A stretch of 64,000 bases of DNA from Dickeya aquatica (GTDB lineage: Bacteria; Pseudomonadota; Gammaproteobacteria; Enterobacterales; Enterobacteriaceae): positions 744,001 to 808,000 of the forward strand of contig NZ_LT615367.1 of NCBI RefSeq assembly GCF_900095885.1. Direction: 5' to 3'. Position numbers and translations under genes: made by a program. Positions 47,180-56,435 of the stretch are shown piece after piece. The notes below the pieces were generated by a model. The model was not told the origin of the DNA, did no database searches, and worked only from the letters and a program-made list of their open reading frames with translations. Position 1 is the first letter of the stretch, and every line of letters starts with the position of its first letter.

Positions 47180-50100
47180 TTACTCCTGCACGTTTTTCTC
47201 CGCTTTGCCTGCCAGCAGGCTCAGGAAGTCATAGCGGCGGCGCAAGTCGGCCTCGGCTTCGGCATAAAGCTGCGCAGCGGCATCAGGTTGCTGGGTGTTC
47301 AGGCGGCGAAAGCGTTGCTCGTTGAGCAGCGTATCGCTCAGGCTTGCCGACGGTGCGCGTGAGTCCGTCACCAGCGCCGGTTTACCTTCCTGGGCGCGTC
47401 TCGGGTCGAAACGGTAGAGCGGCCAGAACCCGGTGGTGGTGAGCTGGCGCATCTGCTCATGGCTGTGGGCCAGGTCATAACCATGTTCCTCGCACGGGCT
47501 GTAGGCGATAATCAGCGACGGGCCCGGCCAGGCTTCCGCTTCCTGAATGGCTTTAACCGTCTGGTTAAGCTGGGCACCCAGTGAGATTTGCGCCACATAG
47601 ACATGGCCGTACATCATCACATTGATGCCCAGGTCTTTACGCGCTTTGCGCTTGCCGTGCTCGCCAAATTTCGTGACCGCGCCAAGCGGCGTCGCTTTGG
47701 ATTGCTGACCACCGGTGTTGGAGTAGCACTGGGTATCCAGCACCAGTACGTTAACGTTCTCCGACAGGCTCATTACGTGGTCAAGACCGCCGTAACCAAT
47801 ATCGTAAGCCCAGCCGTCACCGCCAATCAGCCAGACGGATTTTTCGACCAAGTGGTCGGCATCGGCTGACAACTGGCGCGCGGCATCACCGCTGTGTGTT
47901 TGCAGTAACAGGCGCATCTGCGCAATCTGCTCGCGGCGCGCATCAACGGCAACACGGTTGCCGCGCAGGCCCTCTACCAATTCTTGCGGGAGCTGGTCGC
48001 TCAGTTGCTCCAGCAGACGCAGCGCGCGCTGGCGGTGGCTATCGACACTCAGGCGAAAGCCAAGGCCGAATTCGGCATTATCTTCAAACAGCGAGTTAGC
48101 CCAGGCCGGGCCGCGGCCATTGGCATCGGTTGTCCACGGTGTGGTGGGTAGATTACCGCCGTAAATTGACGAACAGCCTGTCGCGTTCGCAATCAACAGT
48201 CGGTCGCCATAGAGTTGCGTCAGCAACTTGATGTACGGGGTTTCGCCACAGCCCGAGCAGGCACCAGAATACTCAAACAGCGGGGTAATCAGCTGCGAAG
48301 TGCGAATATCGATGCGTTCAATCTGGCTACGGTCAATTTCTGGCAGCGTCAGGAAGAAGTCGTAATGGGTTTTCTCTGTCGCGACATGCTCCAGACGCGG
48401 CTCCATGTTGATGGCCTTAATGTCCGGGTTTTGGCGATCTTTGGCCGGACAGACTTCAACACACAGGTTACAACCGGTGCAATCTTCAGGGGCCACTTGC
48501 AGCACATATTTTTGGCCGCGCATATCGCGCGCTTTCACCTCCAGCGAGGCCAGTGATGCCGGGGCATCGGCCATTGCCGTGGCCGGAACGACTTTCGCGC
48601 GGATAGCCGAATGCGGGCAGGCGGCAACGCAGTGGTTGCATTGCGTACACAGCTCGGCTTTCCACAGCGGGATACGCTCTGCGATGTTGCGCTTCTCCCA
48701 CCGGGTGGTGCCGGTAGGCCAGGTGCCGTCCGGCGGCAGGGCCGACACCGGCAGGCTGTCACCCAGCCCGGCCAGCATGGCGGCGGTCACGGTTTTGACA
48801 AAATCGGGTGCGGCATCGGAAACAACCGGCGGCCGATGCGGGCTTGCCGGGTTGACGGGTGCCAGCGCGACGGTTTCCAGTGAAGCGAGCGTGGCATCCA
48901 GCGCCCGCCAGTTACGCTCAACCAGTTCCTGACCTTTGTTGCCATAGCTGCTGCTGATGGCGTCGCGCAGTTTATCGCGCGCGTTCTCACCTGGCAGAAT
49001 TTGCGTCAGGTGAAAGAAAGCCATCTGCATCACGGTGTTGATGCGTGCTCCCAACTGGCATTCCCGCGCAATTTTAGCCGCATTAATGCAGTACACCCGC
49101 GCCTGCCGCTGATTTAAACCGGCCTGAACTTCCTGCGGCAGCCGTGCCCACAGTTCGCTGGCGCTATACGGGGCATTAATCAGGAAGATACCGCCTGGCT
49201 TGAGGCGATCGACCATGCTGTACTTATCGATAAACTGCCACTGATGACAGGCGACAAAATCCGCCTGCTCAATCAAATAGGCCGAGTGAATCGGATGCGG
49301 GCCAACACGCATGTGAGATACCGTCAGGCTACCGGCTTTTTTCGAGTCGTAGACAAAATAGCCTTGAACGAACAGCGGGGTAGCGTTGCCGACGATTTTA
49401 ATTGAGTTCTTGGCCGCAGAAACCGTGCCGTCACTGCCAAGGCCATAGAACAGTGCCTGCAGGGACATCTGGGTCGGCATCGGTTGGTCAGACAGCGGCA
49501 ACGATAAATGGGTCACATCGTCGTAAATGCCGACGGTAAAACGCGCTCTGGGGTTGGTGAGCGCTAACTCTTTATATACGGCCTCCACACACTGTGGCGT
49601 GAACTCTTTTGACGACAGCCCGTAACGGCCACCGATGACTTGCGGCATCAGTGAGCGCTCACCGCGGGAGAAGGCTTCTGCCAGCGCGGTCATCACATCC
49701 AGATACAACGGTTCGGCCAGCGCACCCGGCTCTTTGGTTCTGTCGAGCACGGCAATGCGCTGCGCGCTCTGCGGGATGCAGCCCAGCAGGTGTTGTGCTG
49801 AAAACGGGCGATAAAGGCGCACTTTCACCACCCCGACCGCTTCGCCGCGTGCCAGCAGCGCATCGACCACTTCTTCACAGGTGCCGCTGCCTGAACCCAT
49901 GATAACCAACACGCGTGTGGCTTGTGGGTGGCCGTAATACTCAAAAGGCTGATACTGGCGGCCGGTGACGCGGGCGAAGTCGTCCATCGCCTGTTCCACA
50001 TGGCCGAAGGCGGCGTTGTACCACGGGTTGGTCGCTTCCCGTGCCTGGAAGAACGTATCGGGGTTGGACGCCGTGCCCCGGATAACCGGGCGATCGGGGG

Positions 50101-50713
50101 TGAGTGCTCGCTCACGGTGCGCGTCAATTGCGGCCTGTGGCAGCAGAGTGCGCAGCGCGTCATCGCTCAGGGGCGCAATTTTATTGATTTCATGCGAGGT
50201 GCGAAAACCATCGAAGAAATGAATAAACGGCAGGCGGCTATTCAGACTGGCCATTTGCGCAATCAGCGCGAAGTCCTGCGCTTCTTGCACGTTGCTGGCG
50301 CAGAGCATGGCGCACCCGGTTTGGCGTACCGCCATCACATCGGAATGATCACAAAAAATCGACAACGCATGCGTTGCGACGGTGCGGGCGGCGACATGCA
50401 GCACAAACGGCGTCAGTTGACCGGCCAGTTTGTACAACGTCGGGATCATCAGCAGTAACCCCTGCGATGAGGTAAATGAGGTGGATAAGGCACCGGTTTG
50501 CAGCGCACCGTGCACCGTGGCGATGGCACCGGCTTCCGATTGCATCTCAATCACCCGAGGCGTATCTCCCCAGATATTCTTGCGTTCGTCACTCGACCAG
50601 GCTGCCGCCTGCTCGGCCATGGTCGAACTGGGCGTAATGGGGTAGATGGCGATAACTTCACTGGTACGAAACGCAACGGAAGCGACCGCGCTATTACCAT
50701 CGGTGGTGATCAT
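47180..50713 (-). CDS. nifJ: Pyruvate:flavodoxin/ferredoxin oxidoreductase NifJ (YdbK)
   Basis: The 1177-residue enzyme oxidises pyruvate to acetyl-CoA and CO2, giving low-potential electrons to flavodoxin or ferredoxin. The domain order is complete. It starts with domain I (YPITPSSTMAEQAAAW), then domain II and the gamma domain. Two [4Fe-4S] motifs follow (CTQCNHCVAACPH and CTGCNLCVEVCPAKD), then the proximal cluster Cys in GACSGCGETPY, and last the TPP-binding GDGWAYDIGYGGLDH with NVLVLDTQCYSNTGG. The length is normal. In E. coli the homologue YdbK is linked to oxidative stress. Confidence 0.96.
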   Translation of the reverse strand: MITTDGNSAVASVAFRTSEVIAIYPITPSSTMAEQAAAWSSDERKNIWGDTPRVIEMQSEAGAIATVHGALQTGALSTSFTSSQGLLLMIPTLYKLAGQLTPFVLHVAARTVATHALSIFCDHSDVMAVRQTGCAMLCASNVQEAQDFALIAQMASLNSRLPFIHFFDGFRTSHEINKIAPLSDDALRTLLPQAAIDAHRERALTPDRPVIRGTASNPDTFFQAREATNPWYNAAFGHVEQAMDDFARVTGRQYQPFEYYGHPQATRVLVIMGSGSGTCEEVVDALLARGEAVGVVKVRLYRPFSAQHLLGCIPQSAQRIAVLDRTKEPGALAEPLYLDVMTALAEAFSRGERSLMPQVIGGRYGLSSKEFTPQCVEAVYKELALTNPRARFTVGIYDDVTHLSLPLSDQPMPTQMSLQALFYGLGSDGTVSAAKNSIKIVGNATPLFVQGYFVYDSKKAGSLTVSHMRVGPHPIHSAYLIEQADFVACHQWQFIDKYSMVDRLKPGGIFLINAPYSASELWARLPQEVQAGLNQRQARVYCINAAKIARECQLGARINTVMQMAFFHLTQILPGENARDKLRDAISSSYGNKGQELVERNWRALDATLASLETVALAPVNPASPHRPPVVSDAAPDFVKTVTAAMLAGLGDSLPVSALPPDGTWPTGTTRWEKRNIAERIPLWKAELCTQCNHCVAACPHSAIRAKVVPATAMADAPASLASLEVKARDMRGQKYVLQVAPEDCTGCNLCVEVCPAKDRQNPDIKAINMEPRLEHVATEKTHYDFFLTLPEIDRSQIERIDIRTSQLITPLFEYSGACSGCGETPYIKLLTQLYGDRLLIANATGCSSIYGGNLPTTPWTTDANGRGPAWANSLFEDNAEFGLGFRLSVDSHRQRALRLLEQLSDQLPQELVEGLRGNRVAVDARREQIAQMRLLLQTHSGDAARQLSADADHLVEKSVWLIGGDGWAYDIGYGGLDHVMSLSENVNVLVLDTQCYSNTGGQQSKATPLGAVTKFGEHGKRKARKDLGINVMMYGHVYVAQISLGAQLNQTVKAIQEAEAWPGPSLIIAYSPCEEHGYDLAHSHEQMRQLTTTGFWPLYRFDPRRAQEGKPALVTDSRAPSASLSDTLLNEQRFRRLNTQQPDAAAQLYAEAEADLRRRYDFLSLLAGKAEKNVQE

Positions 50714-51358
50714 GACGTAACCTTCTCACTGATTGCTGAATTGATGACTCTGCGGGTGCTTATTATCGCAATCTCGCGGCGTTTTTTACCGATGCTGATC
50801 TGGCAGAGTTGTTTCAAGGTGTGTATGACCTGGCTGACACGGGATGAAGCCAGTAATGTCACGGCCGCCACCCGGATCATAGCAGTTCGATGCAGGACTT
50901 TGCAGTGGCCGATAACTAATCAGAGGTGTGAGGTGTTGGGGTTTTGTCGTCTCTGGCTGCGAAGAAGCACGGTTGTCTGACGGTTTATTACCCGGTTGGT
51001 TTTTTTCTGATGAAGAATGTGACCCGGCACGCTGTAAAAATCAGGTTAAATTGCCGTTAATATATTAGGGTGTTTGTATCCGGTGATAGGGGCAGCCAAT
51101 CGGGTAAGCCTATGTGCATGCTCAAGATGTGAAGTGTGGCGGAAAAAAGTAACCTGTACCCGTAAAGCGTGATAAGTCAGTGGAAGGATAGGTATCTGCG
51201 CCTATGCTGAAAGTAATACCATGATGTACCTGATGCCGATACGTATTGCCTCAGGTGCAAGCATCCCAGACGCGAGGGTTAAGGATAGCGGTTCTACTCC
51301 AGGGAGAGTTTTCGCGGTCTTCGGGCTGATTATCGATTTCGACGGAAGGAACAGCGCT
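50714..51358. other. Long intergenic region nifJ / orphan gene
   Basis: This 645-base gap separates divergent genes. An open frame reads through its right part (51221-51358) into the orphan gene without conserved features. I found no operator that I can name. Confidence 0.3.
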
Positions 51359-51781
51359 ATGTTTAACGATCTGAGAGAAAAAATGGTTACGGTATTAGCC
51401 CGAATCCGCGAAAGGGGCTACGGGCCGCAAGAGGCCATCACACATATTGTGCAGTCTCTGGGTAGTCGTTATAGCGATGTGTCGAGAGTCAACGTGCTAA
51501 CAGCAAAATTGATTGCCGATGTCATTTATTCCACCTATCAGGATGAAACATCCGCGCAGGAAATTGCCGGTATCATCCGTATGCTGGGTTATGCCAGCCG
51601 TGATGTGGTGGGGGCGATTCACGAGCAGTTTCCTGAGCTGACGCCCGAAGACGTGGGGCGCATCGTGCTTAATGAGCAGGTCTATCCGAATACCGATCGC
51701 AGTACGTTTGTCGCAGCCATGACGTATGGCGGCTATTCCCGTGAGGAAAGTGAACAGGTCGCCAGCCTCCTCTATTCCTGA
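51359..51781 (+). CDS. Uncharacterised helical protein
   Basis: I do not recognise this 140-residue soluble protein. It is predicted to be almost entirely helical. It has no Cys, a run of hydrophobic Val/Ile/Leu faces (LREKMVTVLARIRERGY; IADVIYSTY; EIAGIIRMLGYASRDVVGAIHEQFPELTPEDVG), and repeated short GY or GYAS turns at roughly 20-40 residue spacing. This might point to a tandem helical-hairpin architecture. I start at ATG 51359, eight bases after AAGGAA. A frame beginning at 51221 adds an unlikely leader. It stands alone between nifJ and an acetyltransferase gene. Confidence 0.6.
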   Translation: MFNDLREKMVTVLARIRERGYGPQEAITHIVQSLGSRYSDVSRVNVLTAKLIADVIYSTYQDETSAQEIAGIIRMLGYASRDVVGAIHEQFPELTPEDVGRIVLNEQVYPNTDRSTFVAAMTYGGYSREESEQVASLLYS

Positions 51782-51913
51782 AAGGCTCCGGCTGGGGAGC
51801 GGGAAGGTGTGTGGTTACACCTTCCCGGAACCGTGAACGGGGCACGCCACCTAAACAGTACGCCGAAACACACACATATCCGTTGTGCTGGCGCGACTGA
51901 GAAGGAGAGCCTG

Positions 51914-52465
51914 ATGTCGCCACAACCCACACTGACCACCGAACACCTGATTCTGCGCCCGTTACACGAACAGGATGCGCAGCCCATCTGCACACTGCTA
52001 AACAGTGACCCAGGCATTTCTGCCATGACGCTGTTAATCCCTTATCCTTGCTCATTGGCAGCAGTTGTCACCTGGATTGCTGATTTTCAGCAACACTGGG
52101 AGCAGCATAAGGGGGTGGCCTACGCCATTTGTGATTCTCGCACCCGGCAAATTATGGGCGCGATTTCACTGGTGTCGCTGGAAACCGCACACCCGGAAAT
52201 TGGTTACTGGCTGGAACCCGCCTTTCGGCAGCGCGGCCTGAGCACCGAGGCCAGCCGGGCGCTGTGCCAGTTTGCATTCAGCGAACTGGGGATTGAGAAA
52301 ATCTACGGTTGCCACCTGCCGCAGAATGTCGCCTCAGGGCGGGTATTGCTGAAATGCGGCTTTCATTCGCTGGGGTTACGACCGATGTTTCTGAGCACGC
52401 TTCAGCGGCAGGAGACGGTCGCGGTGTATATGATGGAGCACCCACAGCCGTGCGCATCTGTCTAA
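51914..52465 (+). CDS. GNAT acetyltransferase, RimJ/RimL-like
   Basis: This 183-residue N-acetyltransferase starts TLTTEHLILRPLHEQDAQPI, the RimJ/RimL beta1-alpha1 pattern. The acetyl-CoA-binding region is IGYWLEPAFRQRGLSTEASRAL, followed by GIEKIYGCHLPQNVASGRVLLKCGF. The acceptor is unknown and could be a protein N-terminus, an amino acid or a small drug. ATG 51914 follows AAGGAGAG. It is convergent with dinI. Confidence 0.85.
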   Translation: MSPQPTLTTEHLILRPLHEQDAQPICTLLNSDPGISAMTLLIPYPCSLAAVVTWIADFQQHWEQHKGVAYAICDSRTRQIMGAISLVSLETAHPEIGYWLEPAFRQRGLSTEASRALCQFAFSELGIEKIYGCHLPQNVASGRVLLKCGFHSLGLRPMFLSTLQRQETVAVYMMEHPQPCASV

Positions 52466-52531
52466 AACCGGAAACGTGGCTGTTCCATGCCAGCCGCAGC
52501 GCTGAGGCTGGCTGGCGCAGCCGATGAAAGG

Positions 52532-52771
52532 CTATTCCATCACCAGCCATTCATCGGCTTCTTCGAACATTTCTTCGACGATGCGGTTAATGGTGGATTT
52601 ATCCTGTTTGCTGGCGTTGGAGTTAATCGCATTCGCCTGCATCGGCTTAATTTTGATCTCTGCGTCTGGAAATACCCGGTGGATCCGTTTAGTTAGCTCG
52701 TTTTTTATCTGTTCTGCCGCGTTGGGTAATCCGCTCACGTTTCTTTTATCGTAAACCAGCTCTACGTACAT
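52532..52771 (-). CDS. dinI: DinI-like SOS-response protein
   Basis: The 79-residue protein belongs to the DinI family, which binds RecA filaments and tunes SOS induction and LexA/UmuD cleavage. Visible features are an N-terminal strand (MYVELVYD), a helix (AAEQIKNELTKRIHRVFPDAEIKIK), and a conserved acidic C-terminal helix (INRIVEEMFEEADEWLVME) that mimics DNA. An SD (GGAGAGG) precedes the ATG, and a LexA box lies 23 bases upstream, which fits SOS control. Confidence 0.9.
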   Translation of the reverse strand: MYVELVYDKRNVSGLPNAAEQIKNELTKRIHRVFPDAEIKIKPMQANAINSNASKQDKSTINRIVEEMFEEADEWLVME

Positions 52772-52793
52772 TGCTGCCTCTCCATGAAAAATG

Positions 52794-52809
52794 CTGGTTG
52801 AATATACAG
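52794..52809. promoter_or_regulatory. LexA box of dinI
   Basis: CTGGTTGAATATACAG fits the SOS box pattern CTG-N10-CAG, with one departure from the fuller CTGT-N8-ACAG. It sits 23-38 bases before the dinI ATG. Confidence 0.8.
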
Positions 52810-52837
52810 CTTTTGCGTTAGGGGGCGCAACGCTTTT

Positions 52838-53029
52838 TTATGCGCTATCCACCAGCGTTTTTTCCATGTAGACGCTCAGTGGATCATCATCATAGCGGGG
52901 AAACAGGCCACGCACCCGATAGCCGTGGCGCAGATAAAGCCGGATGGCCTGTGGTTGGTGAATGCCGGTTTTCAGTCTGATAATGCCATGATAAAAAATA
53001 GGTTTTTTATGTGGCTCGTTTCTTAACAC
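52838..53029 (-). pseudogene. GNAT acetyltransferase C-terminal remnant
   Basis: The 63-codon frame carries only the last part of a GNAT domain: TGIHQPQAIRLYLRHGYRV, then DDPLSVYMEKTL, the signature of the final beta-strands in this family. The acetyl-CoA-binding part is missing, and the DNA upstream on this strand is taken by the VOC gene in the opposite direction. The first 18 residues do not match the family. It looks like a decayed gene fragment, and translation is doubtful. Confidence 0.65.
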
Positions 53030-53068
53030 CGTGCTATCACGCTGTCTGGCAATAAAAAGGAGTGAAAG

Positions 53069-53461
53069 ATGATCACATTGCGCGTGGCAAGGCCGGTGAT
53101 GGATTTGGCCGTCAGCGAACGGATGTACTGCGATGGCGTCGGATTGCAGAAATTAAGCGCGTTTGCGCAACATGATGGATTCAGTGGTGTTATGCTGGGG
53201 CTACCGGGGTTGGCCTGGCATCTTGAGTTGACGGTTTGCCATCACCATCCGGTCAGACCGACTCCGACGGAAGACGATTTACTGGTGCTGTACATTCCCG
53301 ACCCGATACGGTGGCAGGCAACCTGTGAACGTATGGTGCAGGCCGGGTTCAGCGTGGTGACGTCATTTAATCCTTACTGGGACCGGCAGGGTAAAACCTT
53401 TGTGGATCCCGACGGTTATCGGGTGGTGCTGCAAGCGGGGCGTTGGCCGATAACCGACTGA
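53069..53461 (+). CDS. VOC (glyoxalase/bleomycin-resistance fold) family protein
   Basis: This 130-residue protein has two beta-alpha-beta-beta-beta modules of the vicinal oxygen chelate fold: RVARPVMDLAVSERMYCDGVGLQKL at the start and DPDGYRVVLQAGRWP at the end. A His (WHLELTV) and a late acidic residue could bind metal. The substrate is unknown and the family includes YycE-type proteins of unknown role. The YciI-like gene starts 17 bases downstream, so they are probably one operon. Confidence 0.85.
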   Translation: MITLRVARPVMDLAVSERMYCDGVGLQKLSAFAQHDGFSGVMLGLPGLAWHLELTVCHHHPVRPTPTEDDLLVLYIPDPIRWQATCERMVQAGFSVVTSFNPYWDRQGKTFVDPDGYRVVLQAGRWPITD

Positions 53462-53478
53462 TAATGAAGAGAACGACC

Positions 53479-53763
53479 ATGTTTATCATCAGTCTGACAT
53501 ACACAGCGCCCATGGATGAAGTTGAGGGATTTTTGGAATCGCACGTCACCTGGCTGAAACGAGGTTATGAACAAGGATTATTTATTGCTTCCGGGCGTAA
53601 GAATCCGCGTACCGGTGGGGTGATTCTGGCCCGCAGTATTGAGCGCGCCGTGCTGGAAGACTTCCTGAAACAAGACCCGTTTCAGGCCGTTGCCCGCTAC
53701 GAGGTGACTGATTTTCAGCCATCTATGACCAGCGACAGCTTTGCGATGTTAAGCCGCGTGTGA
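53479..53763 (+). CDS. YciI-like protein
   Basis: The 94-residue protein is a ferredoxin-like-fold YciI-family member, with FIISLTYTAPMDEVEGFLESHVTWLKRGYEQGLFIASG near the N-terminus, including the conserved His, and a C-terminal DPFQAVARYEVTDF. The enzymatic role of the family is poorly defined. I start at ATG 53479. The frame is open upstream but overlaps the VOC gene. A strong terminator follows. Confidence 0.82.
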   Translation: MFIISLTYTAPMDEVEGFLESHVTWLKRGYEQGLFIASGRKNPRTGGVILARSIERAVLEDFLKQDPFQAVARYEVTDFQPSMTSDSFAMLSRV

Positions 53764-53810
53764 TGCTGATGAGATAAACCCGGCTTAGTCGGCCGGGCTG
53801 GCTGGCGACA

Positions 53811-53841
53811 AGAGGGCGTACCGGTACGCCCTCTTTGCGTT
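53811..53841 (+). terminator. Rho-independent terminator after the YciI-like gene
   Basis: A 10-bp perfect stem (AGAGGGCGTA/TACGCCCTCT, loop CCGG) is followed by TTGCGTTT. The symmetric sequence could also act on the minus strand after ddlA. Confidence 0.8.
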
Positions 53842-53946
53842 TATACGACTTGCGTTTATGCCGTTGTCGTAAAAATGACGCACGCTCGCCGAGACGTTGG
53901 CGGATAGCTGCAACCGCCGTGCCGGGCGCACGGCGAACCATCCGGG

Positions 53947-55050
53947 TTACTCTGGCGAGACAGAACTTTGCAGGCTCGTGTCTTGTGCATGGCGCTCCAG
54001 CGCCAGTTCGATCAGTTGAGTGATCAATTCACTGTAGCCAAGGCCGCTGGCTTCCCAGAGTTTGGGGTACATGCTGATGTTGGTAAAACCGGGCAGCGTG
54101 TTGATCTCATTGACGATCACCTGATTATCCGGTGTCAGGAACACGTCTACCCGCGCCATGCCACGGCAGTCGAGCGTTTGAAAGGCCCGCAACGCCAGTT
54201 CACGGATACGCTGATGCACGGCATCATCCATCGGGGCCGGGATCGCCACCGCTGCCCCCGCTTCACTGATGTACTTGGTATCGTAAGAGTAAAACTCATC
54301 ATGCAGCACAATCTCGCCGCACAGGCTGGCCTTCGGGTAGTCATTACCGAGTACCGCACATTCGATTTCCCGCCCGATAATCGCCGACTCGACCAGCACT
54401 TTGTGGTCATAACGGAAGGCCAGCGCCAGCGCCTCGTCGAATTCGGCACGGTTGCGCACCTTGCTGACGCCAACCGATGACCCCTGATTGGCCGGTTTGA
54501 CGAACAGCGGCAGGCCTAATTCCGCGCTCAGGCTGTCGTAACTGTGGTGCGCGCGGTTGGCGCGCGTCAGGGTCACGAACGGGGCGACCAGTAAACCGGC
54601 ATCGCGCAATAACCGTTTGGTGATGTCTTTATCCATGCTGACCGCCGAGCCCAGCACGCTGCTGCCGACAAACGGGATATTCGCCATACGCAGCAACCCT
54701 TGCAGCGAACCGTCTTCGCCCAGCGTGCCGTGTACGATAGGGAAAATAACGTCAATCTGCGACAGCGCGCCCGCGCTCTGGGTGTCAATCAACTGATGAT
54801 GGGTTTGCCCCGGAATCAACGCCACATTCTGGCTGGAGCGATTAAGGGCGATAAGCTTGGGGTTATCCGCGTTCAGCAGGTAGTTGGAGGCGTCATTAAC
54901 ATGCCATTCGCCTTGCTTGTCGATGCCTAACAGCACCACATCGAACCGCGTTTTATCAATGGCATCCACAATATTCTTTGCCGACTGGAGAGACACTTCG
55001 TGCTCAGAGGATTTACCACCAAAAACCACGCCAACCCGAATTTTACTCAT
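53947..55050 (-). CDS. ddlA: D-alanine--D-alanine ligase A
   Basis: DdlA makes the D-Ala-D-Ala dipeptide of peptidoglycan. The 367-residue ATP-grasp enzyme (E. coli DdlA 364) shows [17 protein letters not shown], the catalytic Glu and Ser region, [40 protein letters not shown] and [16 protein letters not shown]. The start ATG 55050 follows an AAGAG-type SD. It is monocistronic here. Confidence 0.95.
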   Translation of the reverse strand: MSKIRVGVVFGGKSSEHEVSLQSAKNIVDAIDKTRFDVVLLGIDKQGEWHVNDASNYLLNADNPKLIALNRSSQNVALIPGQTHHQLIDTQSAGALSQIDVIFPIVHGTLGEDGSLQGLLRMANIPFVGSSVLGSAVSMDKDITKRLLRDAGLLVAPFVTLTRANRAHHSYDSLSAELGLPLFVKPANQGSSVGVSKVRNRAEFDEALALAFRYDHKVLVESAIIGREIECAVLGNDYPKASLCGEIVLHDEFYSYDTKYISEAGAAVAIPAPMDDAVHQRIRELALRAFQTLDCRGMARVDVFLTPDNQVIVNEINTLPGFTNISMYPKLWEASGLGYSELITQLIELALERHAQDTSLQSSVSPE

Positions 55051-55274
55051 ATCACTCTTTCCGTTATGGGATCCGTTGTACTGGCTACTGCCTGATAAGA
55101 CGCTATTTGATCTAGGGTTGCAAGAGTATCATTTCAGGCCGGACGACGGGACTTTTTTCCATCAGGTACGTGAATGTGAATGCGGCAATATTCGCCATGA
55201 TTTTCCGGTTCATGGCGAGTGATGAGGCTGTCGCCGCGCGATGGTCATCGGCGCAGGTGCGGCGAAACACGCGG

Positions 55275-56138
55275 TCATTTGGCAGTGGGTTGCGAGGATA
55301 ATTGCCGTATCGGCTGGCGGTTGCCCTGACGGTAGGCCAGCGACACCATCAGCGATTGCACCAGGCACAAGGTGGCTGACTGGGAACGAAACGCATCCAC
55401 CTGCGCTTCTTTTACCACGAAACAGACATCGCTGAGGCTGGCAAGCGGGCTGAGCTGGCTGTCGGTGATGACTATCTGGCGCGCTCCGGCACGGGCGGCC
55501 AGTTCGCTTGCCATCACGGTTTCGGGCGCGTAGGGCGAAAAACTGATAGACACCACCACATCCTGCTCGCTGACCCGACATAGCTGCTCGTGAAACATAC
55601 CGCCCAGCCCGTTGACCAGTACCGGGCGGCTTTCCAGATGGCTTAACGCATACGCCATGTACGCCGCCACGCTAAATGAACGCCGTAGCCCGACGATATA
55701 AATGGTTTGCGCCTGCGCCAGCCACTCGACGGCTTTTTCCAGCGTTTCAGGCGCGGTACGCGTGGCGAGCTGTTGCATGGCCTGGGCGTTAGATCGCGCA
55801 AACTCATGCAATATGTCTTGCGGGCGTTCTGGTGCGGCTTCTTCCATTTCACGAAACAGCCGCGCGCGGTCAGTGTAGCTGGCGGTTTCCTCAACCAGAT
55901 TCATGCGAAACAGCTGTTTCATTTCATTGAACCCGCTGAACTCAAACGCATTGGCGAAGCGGATCAGCGTAGACGGCGGCACATCGGCTTGTTCGGCGAT
56001 AATGGCCACCGTGTCGAATGCCACGCTATTGGTGTTATCGAGCACATAACGCGCCACTTGTTGCAGGCGTTTGCTGAGTGTGTCGTACCGGGTACGGATT
56101 TGCTGTTGTAGTTCTCTCAGGCTGGTCGCCATCGCCAT
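55275..56138 (-). CDS. RpiR-family regulator, probable IolR
   Basis: This 287-residue repressor has an N-terminal RpiR helix-turn-helix (ATSLRELQQQIRTRYDTLS, then IIAEQADVPPSTLIRFANAFEFSGFNEMKQLF) and a C-terminal SIS sugar-phosphate-binding domain (IYIVGLRRSFSVAAYMAYAL; VVSISFSPYAPET). It diverges from iolA, so it is the likely repressor of inositol catabolism, inactivated by an inositol breakdown intermediate. I start at ATG 56138, eight bases after GGAGAG. The frame is open for 23 codons more. Confidence 0.88.
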   Translation of the reverse strand: MAMATSLRELQQQIRTRYDTLSKRLQQVARYVLDNTNSVAFDTVAIIAEQADVPPSTLIRFANAFEFSGFNEMKQLFRMNLVEETASYTDRARLFREMEEAAPERPQDILHEFARSNAQAMQQLATRTAPETLEKAVEWLAQAQTIYIVGLRRSFSVAAYMAYALSHLESRPVLVNGLGGMFHEQLCRVSEQDVVVSISFSPYAPETVMASELAARAGARQIVITDSQLSPLASLSDVCFVVKEAQVDAFRSQSATLCLVQSLMVSLAYRQGNRQPIRQLSSQPTAK

Positions 56139-56364
56139 GATTATTCTCTCCGTCACACCGGCGGAATGCCGTCGCTCAGATTCTAGTGAGTTGAACCGGC
56201 ATTTCAAACCGTTTTCTGGTTTTTAGCGTGATAAATAGAATAAATAATTCAATGCGCCTGCAGGTTATCTGAACGGTAAAGTGCTATCAGAACGCGGTAT
56301 AACACGGGTTTTTGAAAATCCACGCTGGATCACAATAATCAACATTTATTTTATTTCCTATTAA

Positions 56365-56379
56365 AATGAAATTTTCATT
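56365..56379. promoter_or_regulatory. Candidate RpiR/IolR operator upstream of iolA
   Basis: AATGAAATTTTCATT is a perfect palindrome apart from its centre base, and TGAAA/TTTCA half-sites are typical of RpiR-family operators. It is 57 bases upstream of the iolA start in the 297-base divergent region. Confidence 0.5.
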
Positions 56380-56435
56380 TCATATACAGTAAAGCGGTAG
56401 CAGCCAATTGTCCCCTTAATCCCAGCGGAGGTGTC

